A stretch of 10,392 bases of DNA from an uncultured Armatimonadota bacterium. GTDB taxonomy: Bacteria; Armatimonadota; Armatimonadia; Armatimonadales; Armatimonadaceae. Positions 1 through 6,945 of this stretch are shown piece by piece. Every line of letters starts with the position of its first letter. Position 1 is the stretch's first letter. The position numbers were made by a program, and so were the translations under genes. The notes under the pieces are model-generated. The model made no database searches and was not told where the DNA came from. It was given only the letters and a program-made list of their open reading frames with translations. Where the stretch lies: the NCBI GenBank assembly GCA_903924445.1, contig CAIYBQ010000423.1, positions 1 to 10,392 on the forward strand, in the 5' to 3' direction.

Positions 1-281
1 CGGATCGCCTGTACCAGCGGGCTTGCTACTGCATCGCCAGGGAAAACAGCCTTGATGGCACCAGCGGCGGTGTCGAGGCGCAGCCCTCCAAGGGTTGTTG
101 TTGAGTTATGGCAAGGCACGCAGTGCTTATGTAGGAGGGGGCGGATTCGCTTCTCGAAATCCAATTCCTCAGGACTGCCTGCCTTAGCCGATGGAAGCTT
201 CGCCTGCGGCGTAACCTGCCCGGCAACCACGGTCGATGCCACAGCGAAAATCCCCAAAATACCGAACAATGTACGATTCAA
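1..281 (-). CDS. Secreted PSCyt1-type cytochrome c domain protein, N-terminal part (partial at left edge)
   Basis: The first 93 codons of a gene that continues beyond base 1. A TTG start is chosen because GGAG lies 8 nt upstream (290-293), the frame has no ATG or GTG between the preceding in-frame stop and this point, and the protein then begins with a clear signal peptide (MNRTLFGILGIFAVASTVVAG). After a linker comes FEKRIRPLLHKHCVPCHNS with a CxxCH haem-binding motif at residues 54-58. A GGLRLD segment and a PGD...SPLVQAI segment follow, both typical of the Planctomycete cytochrome C (PSCyt1) domain. In this family the domain usually precedes DUF1549 and DUF1553 in large secreted proteins of 700-1000 residues, but those parts would lie outside the window. 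The likely location is periplasm or cell surface, with covalently bound haem c. The start is fairly certain and the domain call is good; the function of the whole protein cannot be told from here. Confidence 0.82.
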   Translation of the reverse strand, partial: MNRTLFGILGIFAVASTVVAGQVTPQAKLPSAKAGSPEELDFEKRIRPLLHKHCVPCHNSTTTLGGLRLDTAAGAIKAVFPGDAVASPLVQAI

Positions 282-289
282 CGCGATGA

Positions 290-293
290 CTCC
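290..293 (-). promoter_or_regulatory. Ribosome binding site supporting a TTG start
   Basis: On the minus strand GGAG is followed by 8 nt and then TTG at 281-279. This site decides the start of the cytochrome-domain gene. The only in-frame alternatives upstream are two CTG codons without a comparable Shine-Dalgarno match. Confidence 0.6.
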
Positions 294-460
294 ATTGCCA
301 AGATGATGTTGAGATACCAGATTTTTCAGTTTACTTTAGTCGCTTCGGCAAACCAATATGTGGGCTGACCTATTTATAAAACCCGTTTCAGGCTAGGAAT
401 GTCTATAGGCTGACAGGATGTTCACAATTACACTAAAAACCGACATCCTCCCCAACCTAC

Positions 461-472
461 CCAACCGGTTGG
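461..472. promoter_or_regulatory. 12-bp perfect palindrome, candidate operator
   Basis: CCAACCGGTTGG is its own exact reverse complement. It lies 19 bases upstream of the proposed -35 element of the rightward operon, where a transcription factor dimer could bind. No regulator gene is in the window and no second copy was found nearby, so the role as an operator is inference from symmetry and position. Confidence 0.3.
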
Positions 473-491
473 ATAAATTTCAAAATCGCTG

Positions 492-521
492 TTGCTAATT
501 CCACAAGTGCGCGATTATACT
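492..521 (+). promoter_or_regulatory. Candidate sigma70-type promoter of the six-gene operon
   Basis: TTGCTA (492-497) and TATACT (516-521) are separated by 18 bp. The -10 matches the consensus at 5 of 6 positions and the -35 at 4 of 6. Transcription would begin near 528 and give a leader of about 70 nt before the start codon at 598. This rests on sequence similarity only; promoter consensus in this phylum is poorly known. Confidence 0.4.
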
Positions 522-585
522 CCGATTGTTCATACTTAAATGAATGCGATGCACATCCAACGCAGGGTGGCATCCGCACTCTTAG

Positions 586-592
586 AAGAGGT
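586..592 (+). promoter_or_regulatory. Ribosome binding site of the prepilin-like gene
   Basis: AAGAGGT lies 5 nt before the ATG at 598. It is among the better Shine-Dalgarno matches in the operon, as expected for an abundant surface protein at the head of a transcript. Confidence 0.55.
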
Positions 593-597
593 AATCC

Positions 598-1455
598 ATG
601 CAGGGTACAAAGAGAGCGTTTACGCTCATCGAACTCCTCGTCGTAATTGCAATTATTGCTATCTTGGCCGCGATTCTGTTCCCAGTCTTCGCACAGGCAC
701 GTGAAAAGGCCCGTCAAGCATCCTGTTTGTCAAACCTGAAGCAGCTCGGCCTCGGCATGATGATGTATGCACAGGACTTCGACGAAGTCATGCCAACCGC
801 ATTTGTTGACTTTGGCGCTGGCATCAACGGTGGTGGTACAGGTGTTGTTCCTTACGAGCACCAGCTGATGCCTTACTTGAAGAATGACGCGATCTCCGGA
901 TGCCCATCCGACTCTGTCGCACGTCCAGCACGTGGCTTGGGTGACTTCTTTGATGGCAACTACGGCCGTCGTCGTCCGCTCGTAAAGCGTTCTTACGGCT
1001 ACGTTGGCCAAATCTGTACTGCAGAAGCAGCCGCACGTGGACAATGGGATGACCCAAACACTGGTATGTCCGCATGGGGCCAGGGCAAGTCCCTTGCTGC
1101 ATTCGATGCACCAGCTGACACCATCTCCCTCGTGGAAGCATGGGGCCAAAACGGTGGCGGCGAAGCAGAATCCTTCTACATCGGAACTCCTTGGGGCTCC
1201 CTGTTCACAGGCTGCGACACATGGAAGCTTGCTGGACGTAACCAGCCAGCAAAGAACAACACGGACTTGGATGCTACTGGAAACTGCGCCGGCGACTTCA
1301 ACGACATGAGCAGGAAGACTGCAAAGGGTCACAGCGGAATGTCCAACTACGCATTCGCTGATGGCCACGTGAAGGCAATGGGCTTCGCAGCTGTTCGTCA
1401 GAATGACTGGCGTATGTTCAAGTTGGTCAAGCCACAAACCAACTACACCCCGTAG
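598..1455 (+). CDS. DUF1559 family prepilin-type protein (type II/IV pseudopilin-like, H-X9-DG)
   Basis: A 285-residue protein with a type IV prepilin N-terminus. The short basic leader MQGTKRA is followed by FTLIELLVVIAIIAILAAI, so prepilin peptidase would cut between A7 and F8 and methylate F8; E12 is the conserved Glu+5. The hydrophobic helix runs from about 8 to 30. The segment after it (FPVFAQAREKARQASC, then SNLKQLGLGMMMYAQDFDE) is typical of DUF1559 proteins, which are numerous in Armatimonadota and Planctomycetes. Near the C-terminus H245, nine residues, then D255-G256 form the H-X9-DG motif, here within ADGHVKA. Such proteins probably assemble into, or attach to, pilus-like or pseudopilus structures, but the family function is unproven. 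It leads an operon and has a good RBS. Alanine is mostly GCA and arginine mostly CGT in the middle and end of the gene, a narrow codon choice that suggests high expression. The family call is very secure; the molecular role is not. Confidence 0.93.
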   Translation: MQGTKRAFTLIELLVVIAIIAILAAILFPVFAQAREKARQASCLSNLKQLGLGMMMYAQDFDEVMPTAFVDFGAGINGGGTGVVPYEHQLMPYLKNDAISGCPSDSVARPARGLGDFFDGNYGRRRPLVKRSYGYVGQICTAEAAARGQWDDPNTGMSAWGQGKSLAAFDAPADTISLVEAWGQNGGGEAESFYIGTPWGSLFTGCDTWKLAGRNQPAKNNTDLDATGNCAGDFNDMSRKTAKGHSGMSNYAFADGHVKAMGFAAVRQNDWRMFKLVKPQTNYTP

Positions 1456-1463
1456 GAATACAA

Positions 1464-1763
1464 GTGCAAATGAAGACTACGTTAGTTGCACTAACTCTCT
1501 GTGGCTTCGCACTGGTAGCGGTTTCCGGCTGTAACACGCCGGAAACCCCTGCTCCAGCGCCGGCTCCAGCTCCAGCTCCGACAGCATCTCAGGATGCATC
1601 AGCCTCAGGTCAGATTCTCCGACCGTCCGGTGGGATGGGTGCCGGTGGTGGAAGCGCACCAGGTGGCGGACTTCCTGCCAATATGACTGCGCCTCCACCA
1701 AATGCTCCTCCGTCCGTTCAGCAGCAAATGCAAAAAATGAATGGTGGTTTTGGTAACCGCTAA
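1464..1763 (+). CDS. Small Pro/Ala-rich lipoprotein of unknown function
   Basis: A 99-residue protein, second in the operon, 8 nt after the prepilin-like gene. A GTG start at 1464 is preferred because AGGA, overlapping the upstream stop codon, lies 6 nt before it; the ATG two codons later (1470) would be 12 nt away. Residues 4-22 form a lipoprotein signal peptide ending in the lipobox V-S-G-C with the lipidated Cys at 23. Asn at +2 gives no strong inner-membrane retention signal by the E. coli Asp rule. A tether of alternating Pro-Ala (residues 29-39) comes next, then a Gly-rich stretch (about 56-70), a Pro-rich stretch (PPPNAPP) and a Gln/Met-rich C-terminus. The whole mature part looks disordered and has no recognisable domain. 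The operon suggests a surface or periplasmic partner of the pseudopilin or TPR protein. Coding is supported by the lipobox, RBS and tight spacing. Confidence 0.75.
   Translation: MQMKTTLVALTLCGFALVAVSGCNTPETPAPAPAPAPAPTASQDASASGQILRPSGGMGAGGGSAPGGGLPANMTAPPPNAPPSVQQQMQKMNGGFGNR
1551..1580 (+). repeat. Imperfect hexanucleotide tandem repeat (GCTCCA unit, five copies)
   Basis: Five 6-base units (GCTCCA, GCGCCG, GCTCCA, GCTCCA, GCTCCG) encode the Ala-Pro tether after the lipidated Cys. Because the unit is two codons long, gain or loss of copies would change tether length without shifting the frame. Confidence 0.7.
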
Positions 1764-1766
1764 GTC

Positions 1767-3434
1767 ATGAAAAAACAGTCGAATCCGGCATTGCTGGTTA
1801 AACGACTTACGATAGCCGCCCTCGCTGGAACTATTCTTGCCGGGGGCGGTTTCTATTTCGTAAGCCAAGCATATTCTGAAGCCACATTACGTGAGGCATA
1901 TCTGCCTGAGCTGGAAGAAATGCTTCATAACGATCCAACCAACGGATCCTTACTCGCACTCACAGCCGGACGACATGCCGAAGCTGGAGACTTCGAAACT
2001 GCCTCAAAATACCTCGAACGGGCCGTCGCAGCTGGCGAATCATCCTCCGACATCTGGATCACATGGTCCGCATCCCTAGCCGTAAGTGGAAACCGTGAAC
2101 AATCCGGCCGAGTTCTCGCTCTCGCACGCTCGCGTACCGAATCAAAAGCCGCTGCGATGGAAGCGATTGAGCGCTGTAAACCCTTAACACCGGCATCCTC
2201 GCCACAAGAACTTGCACGGGCTATCGCACCCGATGGCCCAGCAAAGCTGATTGCAAGCCGTACAAAAGGTTCCTTCCTGAATGGATGGATTGCCTCACGC
2301 GCAGAATCATCCCCTGAAACATCCGGGTATGCCACACGCCAGGAATGGTTCAAAGCAACCCCAAATGACCCTAAACGGCGCATTCTTTGGGCTGAAGCGC
2401 TGATGAAGAATGGCCGGCAAGTTGAAGCAGGGATGATTGCCGAAGACATCCTTGTCAAAGACAAAAATAATGTACGAGCCGGCCTTATCATGGCCGAAGC
2501 GCACCGCCTTCAAGGCGAGTTTGCGAAGTCTGGCCTTGAATACACAGAGCTGATCAAGAGAAATCCTAAGCTGATGCCTGCATTGCTTGGAATGGGACAA
2601 GTCGCATTGGAGAAATCGCTCTTTCCAATTGCGCTCAAAGTCTACACCGATGCCACAGCACTGGAGCCAGAAAATGCAACTGCTTGGGTCGGCCTTGGAC
2701 GTGCTCACTATAACCAACGCCTGAACTTCGGGGCCGCTGTTGATGCTTTTGCACGCGCCAAGAAGCTCGCCCCAAAGCGAACCGACTTTGCCATCTCGTA
2801 CGCAAACGCCCTTCGCGCAATCTTCCGCTGGGATGAAGCTGAAGTCCTGCTAAGAGAACGTCTCGTAGATATTCCCGATGACCCAGAAGCACACTTCCAG
2901 CTTGCAACGGTTCTCCTCGATTCAAAGCGCAACGCACAGCGCGAAGCAGAAGCCGAACGGCTGCTACGCAGGTCACTTGAGCTAGAACCACGTGCAATTG
3001 CCGCGATGGCACGCCTTGGCAGTCTCCTTGTCCAACATTCCAATGGTAAGGAAGCAATCCCCTATCTTGAAGCCGTTATCGCAGATGACATATTCCACGT
3101 CGCCGCCACAAAGGACCTTGCGACTGCCTACCGACTGGCTGGCCGACTAAAGGAAGCCAAAAATGCGCAGGAGAGCTTTAGCCAGCTGACCATCTATATG
3201 GAGAAGCGTAACTTCCTTGATGACCTCCTCCGCCGCGAACCTATGAAACCTGAGCTCCACGACAAACTGGCCGCTCTTCTTGAATCTGGTGGTGAGAACA
3301 ACAAGGCCAAGCTCCACCGAGATGCTGCCATCATGCTTCGTAAAGACCCGAAGAAGGCAAAGCTTGGTCTAGAAGCGCTCAACAATGCTCTGGCATCGAC
3401 GGAAATCGTCAACGAATCGACCAAAAAAAGGTAG
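1767..3434 (+). CDS. Membrane-anchored tetratricopeptide repeat (TPR) protein
   Basis: A 555-residue protein starting 3 nt after the lipoprotein stop, with only a weak RBS, so its translation is probably coupled to the gene before it. After a basic N-terminus (KKQSNPALLVKR), residues 14-34 form one hydrophobic segment, read as an uncleaved signal anchor that leaves the rest outside the cytoplasm. The bulk is helical with TPR-like 34-residue units: a short group near 44-125, then a longer array from about 200 to 475. Clear units include PENATAWVGLGRAHY (301-315) with its partner helix, PDDPEAHFQLATVLLDS (370-386) and the unit beginning LEPRAIAAMARLGSLL (406-421). TPR arrays are protein-binding scaffolds and no catalytic motif is seen. 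TPR proteins beside ASPIC/UnbV proteins are a recurring arrangement in Acidobacteria, Planctomycetes and relatives (from general knowledge), so the neighbour at 3444 is the likely partner. The exact number of repeats is uncertain. Confidence 0.85.
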   Translation: MKKQSNPALLVKRLTIAALAGTILAGGGFYFVSQAYSEATLREAYLPELEEMLHNDPTNGSLLALTAGRHAEAGDFETASKYLERAVAAGESSSDIWITWSASLAVSGNREQSGRVLALARSRTESKAAAMEAIERCKPLTPASSPQELARAIAPDGPAKLIASRTKGSFLNGWIASRAESSPETSGYATRQEWFKATPNDPKRRILWAEALMKNGRQVEAGMIAEDILVKDKNNVRAGLIMAEAHRLQGEFAKSGLEYTELIKRNPKLMPALLGMGQVALEKSLFPIALKVYTDATALEPENATAWVGLGRAHYNQRLNFGAAVDAFARAKKLAPKRTDFAISYANALRAIFRWDEAEVLLRERLVDIPDDPEAHFQLATVLLDSKRNAQREAEAERLLRRSLELEPRAIAAMARLGSLLVQHSNGKEAIPYLEAVIADDIFHVAATKDLATAYRLAGRLKEAKNAQESFSQLTIYMEKRNFLDDLLRREPMKPELHDKLAALLESGGENNKAKLHRDAAIMLRKDPKKAKLGLEALNNALASTEIVNESTKKR

Positions 3435-3435
3435 G
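3428..3435 (+). promoter_or_regulatory. Ribosome binding site supporting a GTG start
   Basis: AAGGTAGG spans the stop codon of the TPR gene and ends 8 nt before the GTG at 3444. It supports GTG rather than an internal ATG as the start of the FG-GAP/UnbV gene, in agreement with the complete lipoprotein signal that results. Confidence 0.5.
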
Positions 3436-3443
3436 CTTTTAGC

Positions 3444-5111
3444 GTGAAGATAACAGTTCCACTTGCCGCCTCCATCTGCGTACTGACTGCGGTTTCACTT
3501 GCTGGATGCAACACAAAAGCGCCTGCGACTACAGGTAACAGCCCAGCGGTGACATCCGATGTCCAATTCGTCAATGTTACGGAACAGTCTGGCATCGGCA
3601 GCTATGCCTGGACACCACGCGAGAAGCGCCCACTTACCATTCTTGGGACCATCGGTAATGGCGCAGCCTTCCTCGATGTTGACAATGACAACAACCTCGA
3701 CATCCTCCTTGTTGGTAAGAAGACCACCCTTTTCCGCGGTGATGGAAAAGGTAAGTTCACCGAAGATCCATCCGCACTCGGTAATCCTCAGGGCTACTTC
3801 CTAGGCTGTGCCGTTGGCGACTATGACAACGATGGTTTCCAGGATGTCTACCTGACGGGCTACCGGGATGGTCGCCTCTACAAGAACATGGGTGGAAAAA
3901 AATTCACCGATGTCACCGCAGGGAGCGGACTAACTAATCAACCTTGGGGAACAAGTGCGAGCTTTGCGGATTTCAACCGGGATGGCCTCCTCGACCTCTA
4001 CGTAGCAAACTACGCCATTTTCGGCCCTAAAGTGATGCCGCAGCTATGCTCTTTCAATGGCATCATGTCTTCCTGTGGTCCGCGCTTCTACGACCCGGAA
4101 CGAGGCACGCTCTTCATTGCAACCGCCCTAGGTAAATTCTCCGATTTGTCCGTGAAAACAGGAGCTAAGAAAGTCTCCGGTCGTGGCCTCGGAGTAGCAG
4201 TCCTTGACTTCGACTTCTCCGGTCAGGACAGTATTGCCATCGCGAACGATGAGCTTCCCGGCGATCTCCTCAAGAACACCGGGATGAAGTTCACAAACGA
4301 AGGTGCAAACTCCGGGACCGCCTATGATGGTGAAGGCCGTGCCCACGGCGGCATGGGAATCGATTGGGGTGACTACGACAACGATGGCAAACCGGACCTC
4401 GTTGTCGCAACTTTTAGCCACGAAGTAAAGTCCCTGTATCACAACGAGGGCGGTGGCTTCTTCATCGATAAGTCCACCATGACCGGTCTGTCCGATACTG
4501 TGCAGCCGTTCATCACGTTTGGGATCAAGTTCTTTGATGCCAACAACGATGGATTTATCGACCTCCTGTTATCCAATGGGCACGTTCAGGACAACATCGC
4601 GGATGTCGATAAGTCTTCCACCTACCCGCAGCCCATCTTCTTCATGCAAAACATGGCTGGACAACGCTTCGAAGACCGGAATGCAACCAGCGGTATCGGC
4701 AAGCTTTCACCAATCGTTGGTCGTGGCCTTACGGTTGGCGACTATGACAATGATGGCCTCGTGGATGCCCTTGTCGTCGATAGCGAAGGCAAGCCAGTTT
4801 TGTTGCATAACGAAACGAAAAGTGCTGGACACTACGTTCGCTTGACGCTTGTCGGGACAAAATCTCCTCGCAGCGGGCACGGGGCTTTGGTACGCATTAC
4901 CCTCGCAGATGGAAAGACATTGCTGCGTCATTGCCAGACCGATGGCTCGTACTTGAGCGCATCTGATGTTCGAGTTCACGTGGGTATTGGGTCCAACACC
5001 AGCGTCAAATCCGTCGAGGTCACATGGCCAAGCGGTACGAAGACGACACTAACCGATGTCCCAGTAGACAAGTCATCCACAATCACAGAAGGTGCATCCA
5101 CGGTACGCTAG
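3444..5111 (+). CDS. CRTAC1-like lipoprotein with FG-GAP/VCBS repeats and ASPIC/UnbV domain
   Basis: A 555-residue predicted lipoprotein. Residues 1-21 are the signal peptide and L19-A20-G21-C22 is a canonical lipobox. The body is a Ca-binding FG-GAP (integrin alpha-like) beta-propeller. DxDxDGxxD-type loops begin at D78, D126, D176, D310, D365 and D433; the loop at D255 (DFDFSGQDS) is degenerate, with Ser in place of two acidic ligands. A two-Cys segment (LCSFNGIMSSCGPR, 201-214) between repeats 3 and 4 and the GRAHGGMGIDWGDYDNDG stretch are family hallmarks. Residues about 463-550 form the ASPIC/UnbV domain (HYVRLTLVGTKS, SGHGA, TDGSYLSASDVRVHVGIG, VEVTWPSG). These proteins are extracytoplasmic and probably bind protein or glycan in a Ca-dependent manner; no enzyme activity is established. 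It follows the TPR gene by 9 nt. The family call is secure and the ligand unknown. Confidence 0.93.
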   Translation: MKITVPLAASICVLTAVSLAGCNTKAPATTGNSPAVTSDVQFVNVTEQSGIGSYAWTPREKRPLTILGTIGNGAAFLDVDNDNNLDILLVGKKTTLFRGDGKGKFTEDPSALGNPQGYFLGCAVGDYDNDGFQDVYLTGYRDGRLYKNMGGKKFTDVTAGSGLTNQPWGTSASFADFNRDGLLDLYVANYAIFGPKVMPQLCSFNGIMSSCGPRFYDPERGTLFIATALGKFSDLSVKTGAKKVSGRGLGVAVLDFDFSGQDSIAIANDELPGDLLKNTGMKFTNEGANSGTAYDGEGRAHGGMGIDWGDYDNDGKPDLVVATFSHEVKSLYHNEGGGFFIDKSTMTGLSDTVQPFITFGIKFFDANNDGFIDLLLSNGHVQDNIADVDKSSTYPQPIFFMQNMAGQRFEDRNATSGIGKLSPIVGRGLTVGDYDNDGLVDALVVDSEGKPVLLHNETKSAGHYVRLTLVGTKSPRSGHGALVRITLADGKTLLRHCQTDGSYLSASDVRVHVGIGSNTSVKSVEVTWPSGTKTTLTDVPVDKSSTITEGASTVR

Positions 5112-5114
5112 GAT

Positions 5115-6938
5115 ATGCGTCCCGGATCACCGATGGCCCCTTCGAAAAAGGGAATGAACAAACAGACAGTCAAGCGGGTTATTGCTCTTTTTTCAGAACA
5201 CAGACCAACGCTGGCACTTATTGTCGTGTTGGTACTGGCAAGTGCTGCGACTGGCATTCTCCCGCCCTATTACCTTCGGAAAATTGTGGATGAAGGTTTC
5301 GGGCCACGAAACCTCGATGTCGTCACTCACTACACCCTCCTCACACTCGCAGCGACACTTGGCTCGACTGCATTTAACCTCGCTTACGGCTACCTCAGCG
5401 TTCTCCTCGGCCAACGCATCTTAAAAGACATCCGCAACCGTTTGTTCGAACACCTTCAGGGGATGGGCCTTAAGTTCTTCACATCCACGCGCACCGGTGA
5501 GATCCAAAGCCGCCTGATTGGAGATGTCGCAGGTGTTCAAGGCGTCCTTTCGGATACGCTCGCAAACTTCCTCAGCAATGTCGCGATTGTTATCTCAACA
5601 CTCATCGGAATGATTGCGATGGACTGGCGGCTTACCCTGCTGTCCGTCGGCATCCTCCCTGTATTCGCACTGATGTCTGCACGCCTCGGCATTAAGCTCG
5701 GCGACCTACGAACGCAGTCAGCAAAGCAAAATGCTGATCTATCGAGCACGATGCAGGAGACGCTGTCCGTGAGCGGCATTTTACTGCTGAAAACGACGGG
5801 CCAGTCTAAGCGTGCTCTGGACCGCTTTGTCACTGAAAATGATGCTCTGACCGCAACACAGATCCGCTCGATGTCGATTCTGCGGCTGTTCTTCAATTTG
5901 ATTCCCCTCACGTTTCAGCTCACGCCAGCACTGGTGTATTGGCTTGCAGGCTACTTTATGGCCCAGCCAAGCGGCACCGGCCTGACCATTGGACTCATCG
6001 TGGCGTTCACCGCACTGCAATCGCGACTCTTCTTCCCGCTGACTTCATTGATGAACATCCAAGTCGAAGTCATCAGCGGAATGTCCCTCTTCGACCGCGT
6101 CTACGAGTACCTAGATATGCCGCATGACATCCGGGAGGCTGAGCATCCAACCCAAGTCGATATCACAACCGCAAAGGGCGAAGTGTCGTTCACGGATGTC
6201 ACCTTCAAACACGATCCGGACTCAACCGACCTCACCCTTGACCATGTAACCTTTACCGCAAAGCCGGGAGAGCGTGTGGCCCTTGTTGGTGCGAGCGGTG
6301 CTGGCAAAACCACGATGGCCTTCCTCATTCCAAGGCTTCATGACCCTCTCACGGGCTCTGTTTCCATCGATGGCGTTGACATCAGAAACATCAGCTTTCA
6401 AAACCTCGGACGTTTGGTCGGCGTCGTTACGCAGGAAACCTATCTCCTGCATGACACCATCAAGGAAAACCTCCGCTACGGCAATCCAACCGCAACAGAC
6501 CTGCAAATCGAAGATGCATCTCGCGCTGCCGCAATCCACGAACACATCGCCGGCCTCCCCGATGGCTACAACACCATCGTTGGCGAACGCGGCTACAAGC
6601 TGTCTGGTGGTGAGAAGCAACGCCTCGCGATCGCACGGGCGATTCTCCAGAACCCAAAGGTCCTCGTCCTCGATGAGGCGACATCCGCGCTTGATACACA
6701 AACAGAAGCCGCCGTTCAGGAGTCGCTGGCACGGCTTGCCGAGGGGCGTACGACATTTGCTATCGCACACCGCCTGTCAACAGTCGTCGATGCAGACCGA
6801 ATTCTCGTGATGGAGCATGGACGGCTTGTAGAGCAAGGAACACATACCGAGCTCCTGGCCGCCGGTGGAAAATACGCCGAGCTCGTTGCGGCACAATGGG
6901 CGATCTCTGGTCCGGAATCCAATAGCGCCGGAGCATAG
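5115..6938 (+). CDS. ABC transporter, fused permease-ATPase (type I exporter half-transporter)
   Basis: A 607-residue half-transporter expected to act as a homodimer in the inner membrane, exporting a lipid, peptide or drug-like substrate. Residues 1-320 are the six-helix exporter domain, with helices near 32-52, 70-95, 148-168, 172-192, 258-280 and 288-306. The ATPase domain (about 355-595) has Walker A GASGAGKTT (392-400), Q-loop Q440, the ERG segment before the signature (491-493), signature LSGGE (496-500), Walker B VLVLDE (516-521), D-loop SALD (524-527) and switch H552, so it looks fully active. There is no N-terminal C39 peptidase domain, so it is not a bacteriocin processing exporter. 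The start is uncertain: ATG at 5115, 5133 or 5154 is possible and none has a well-spaced RBS; 5115 gives a 3-nt gap to the upstream stop, but helix 1 begins well after all three. Substrate cannot be assigned; the operon suggests an envelope component or a product handled by the next gene. Confidence 0.92.
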   Translation: MRPGSPMAPSKKGMNKQTVKRVIALFSEHRPTLALIVVLVLASAATGILPPYYLRKIVDEGFGPRNLDVVTHYTLLTLAATLGSTAFNLAYGYLSVLLGQRILKDIRNRLFEHLQGMGLKFFTSTRTGEIQSRLIGDVAGVQGVLSDTLANFLSNVAIVISTLIGMIAMDWRLTLLSVGILPVFALMSARLGIKLGDLRTQSAKQNADLSSTMQETLSVSGILLLKTTGQSKRALDRFVTENDALTATQIRSMSILRLFFNLIPLTFQLTPALVYWLAGYFMAQPSGTGLTIGLIVAFTALQSRLFFPLTSLMNIQVEVISGMSLFDRVYEYLDMPHDIREAEHPTQVDITTAKGEVSFTDVTFKHDPDSTDLTLDHVTFTAKPGERVALVGASGAGKTTMAFLIPRLHDPLTGSVSIDGVDIRNISFQNLGRLVGVVTQETYLLHDTIKENLRYGNPTATDLQIEDASRAAAIHEHIAGLPDGYNTIVGERGYKLSGGEKQRLAIARAILQNPKVLVLDEATSALDTQTEAAVQESLARLAEGRTTFAIAHRLSTVVDADRILVMEHGRLVEQGTHTELLAAGGKYAELVAAQWAISGPESNSAGA

Positions 6939-6945
6939 CACCTCA

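Larger units (their letters stand above)
282..597. other. Divergent intergenic region between the cytochrome-domain gene and the six-gene operon
   Basis: These 316 bases separate two genes that point away from each other and should hold both promoters. The half near 480-597 contains a plausible rightward promoter (492-521) and a 12-bp palindrome (461-472). The half near 282-420 is AT-rich, with TATAAA-like stretches on the minus strand around 370-380, but no leftward -35/-10 pair is convincing. The heptamer GGCTGAC occurs twice in the same orientation (about 363-369 and 408-414). I see no tRNA or other RNA gene, and the short frames here lack coding character. Confidence 0.6.

Noticed and set aside
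26..226. Minus-strand 66-codon frame at the left end
   Set aside because: It is a shifted frame of the same strand as the cytochrome-domain gene, Arg/Ser-rich and motif-free, and it ends inside that gene.
52..306. Plus-strand 84-codon frame at the left end
   Set aside because: It overlaps the TTG-initiated cytochrome-domain gene on the other strand, which has a signal peptide and CxxCH motif; this frame has neither an RBS nor recognisable features.
282..597. Riboswitch, tRNA or CRISPR array in the intergenic region
   Set aside because: No regularly spaced repeats, cloverleaf or recognisable riboswitch core is visible; only a short palindrome and a 7-base direct repeat stand out.
457..717. 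Minus-strand 86-codon frame across the pseudopilin start
   Set aside because: It covers the proposed promoter, RBS and first 40 codons of the pseudopilin gene and shows no domain or good RBS.
730..1437. Long minus-strand frame (235 codons) opposite the pseudopilin gene
   Set aside because: It lies entirely inside a secure DUF1559 gene, is Cys/Val/His-rich without motifs, and is explained by that gene's codon bias.
5115..6938. Bacteriocin or peptide processing exporter (C39 type)
   Set aside because: There is no N-terminal peptidase domain with Cys/His motifs, and no double-glycine leader peptide gene nearby.
6865..6945. 27-residue N-terminal extension of the deacylase
   Set aside because: It would overlap the end of the exporter gene by 74 nt and is unlike the family N-terminus, which begins naturally at the ATG at 6946.
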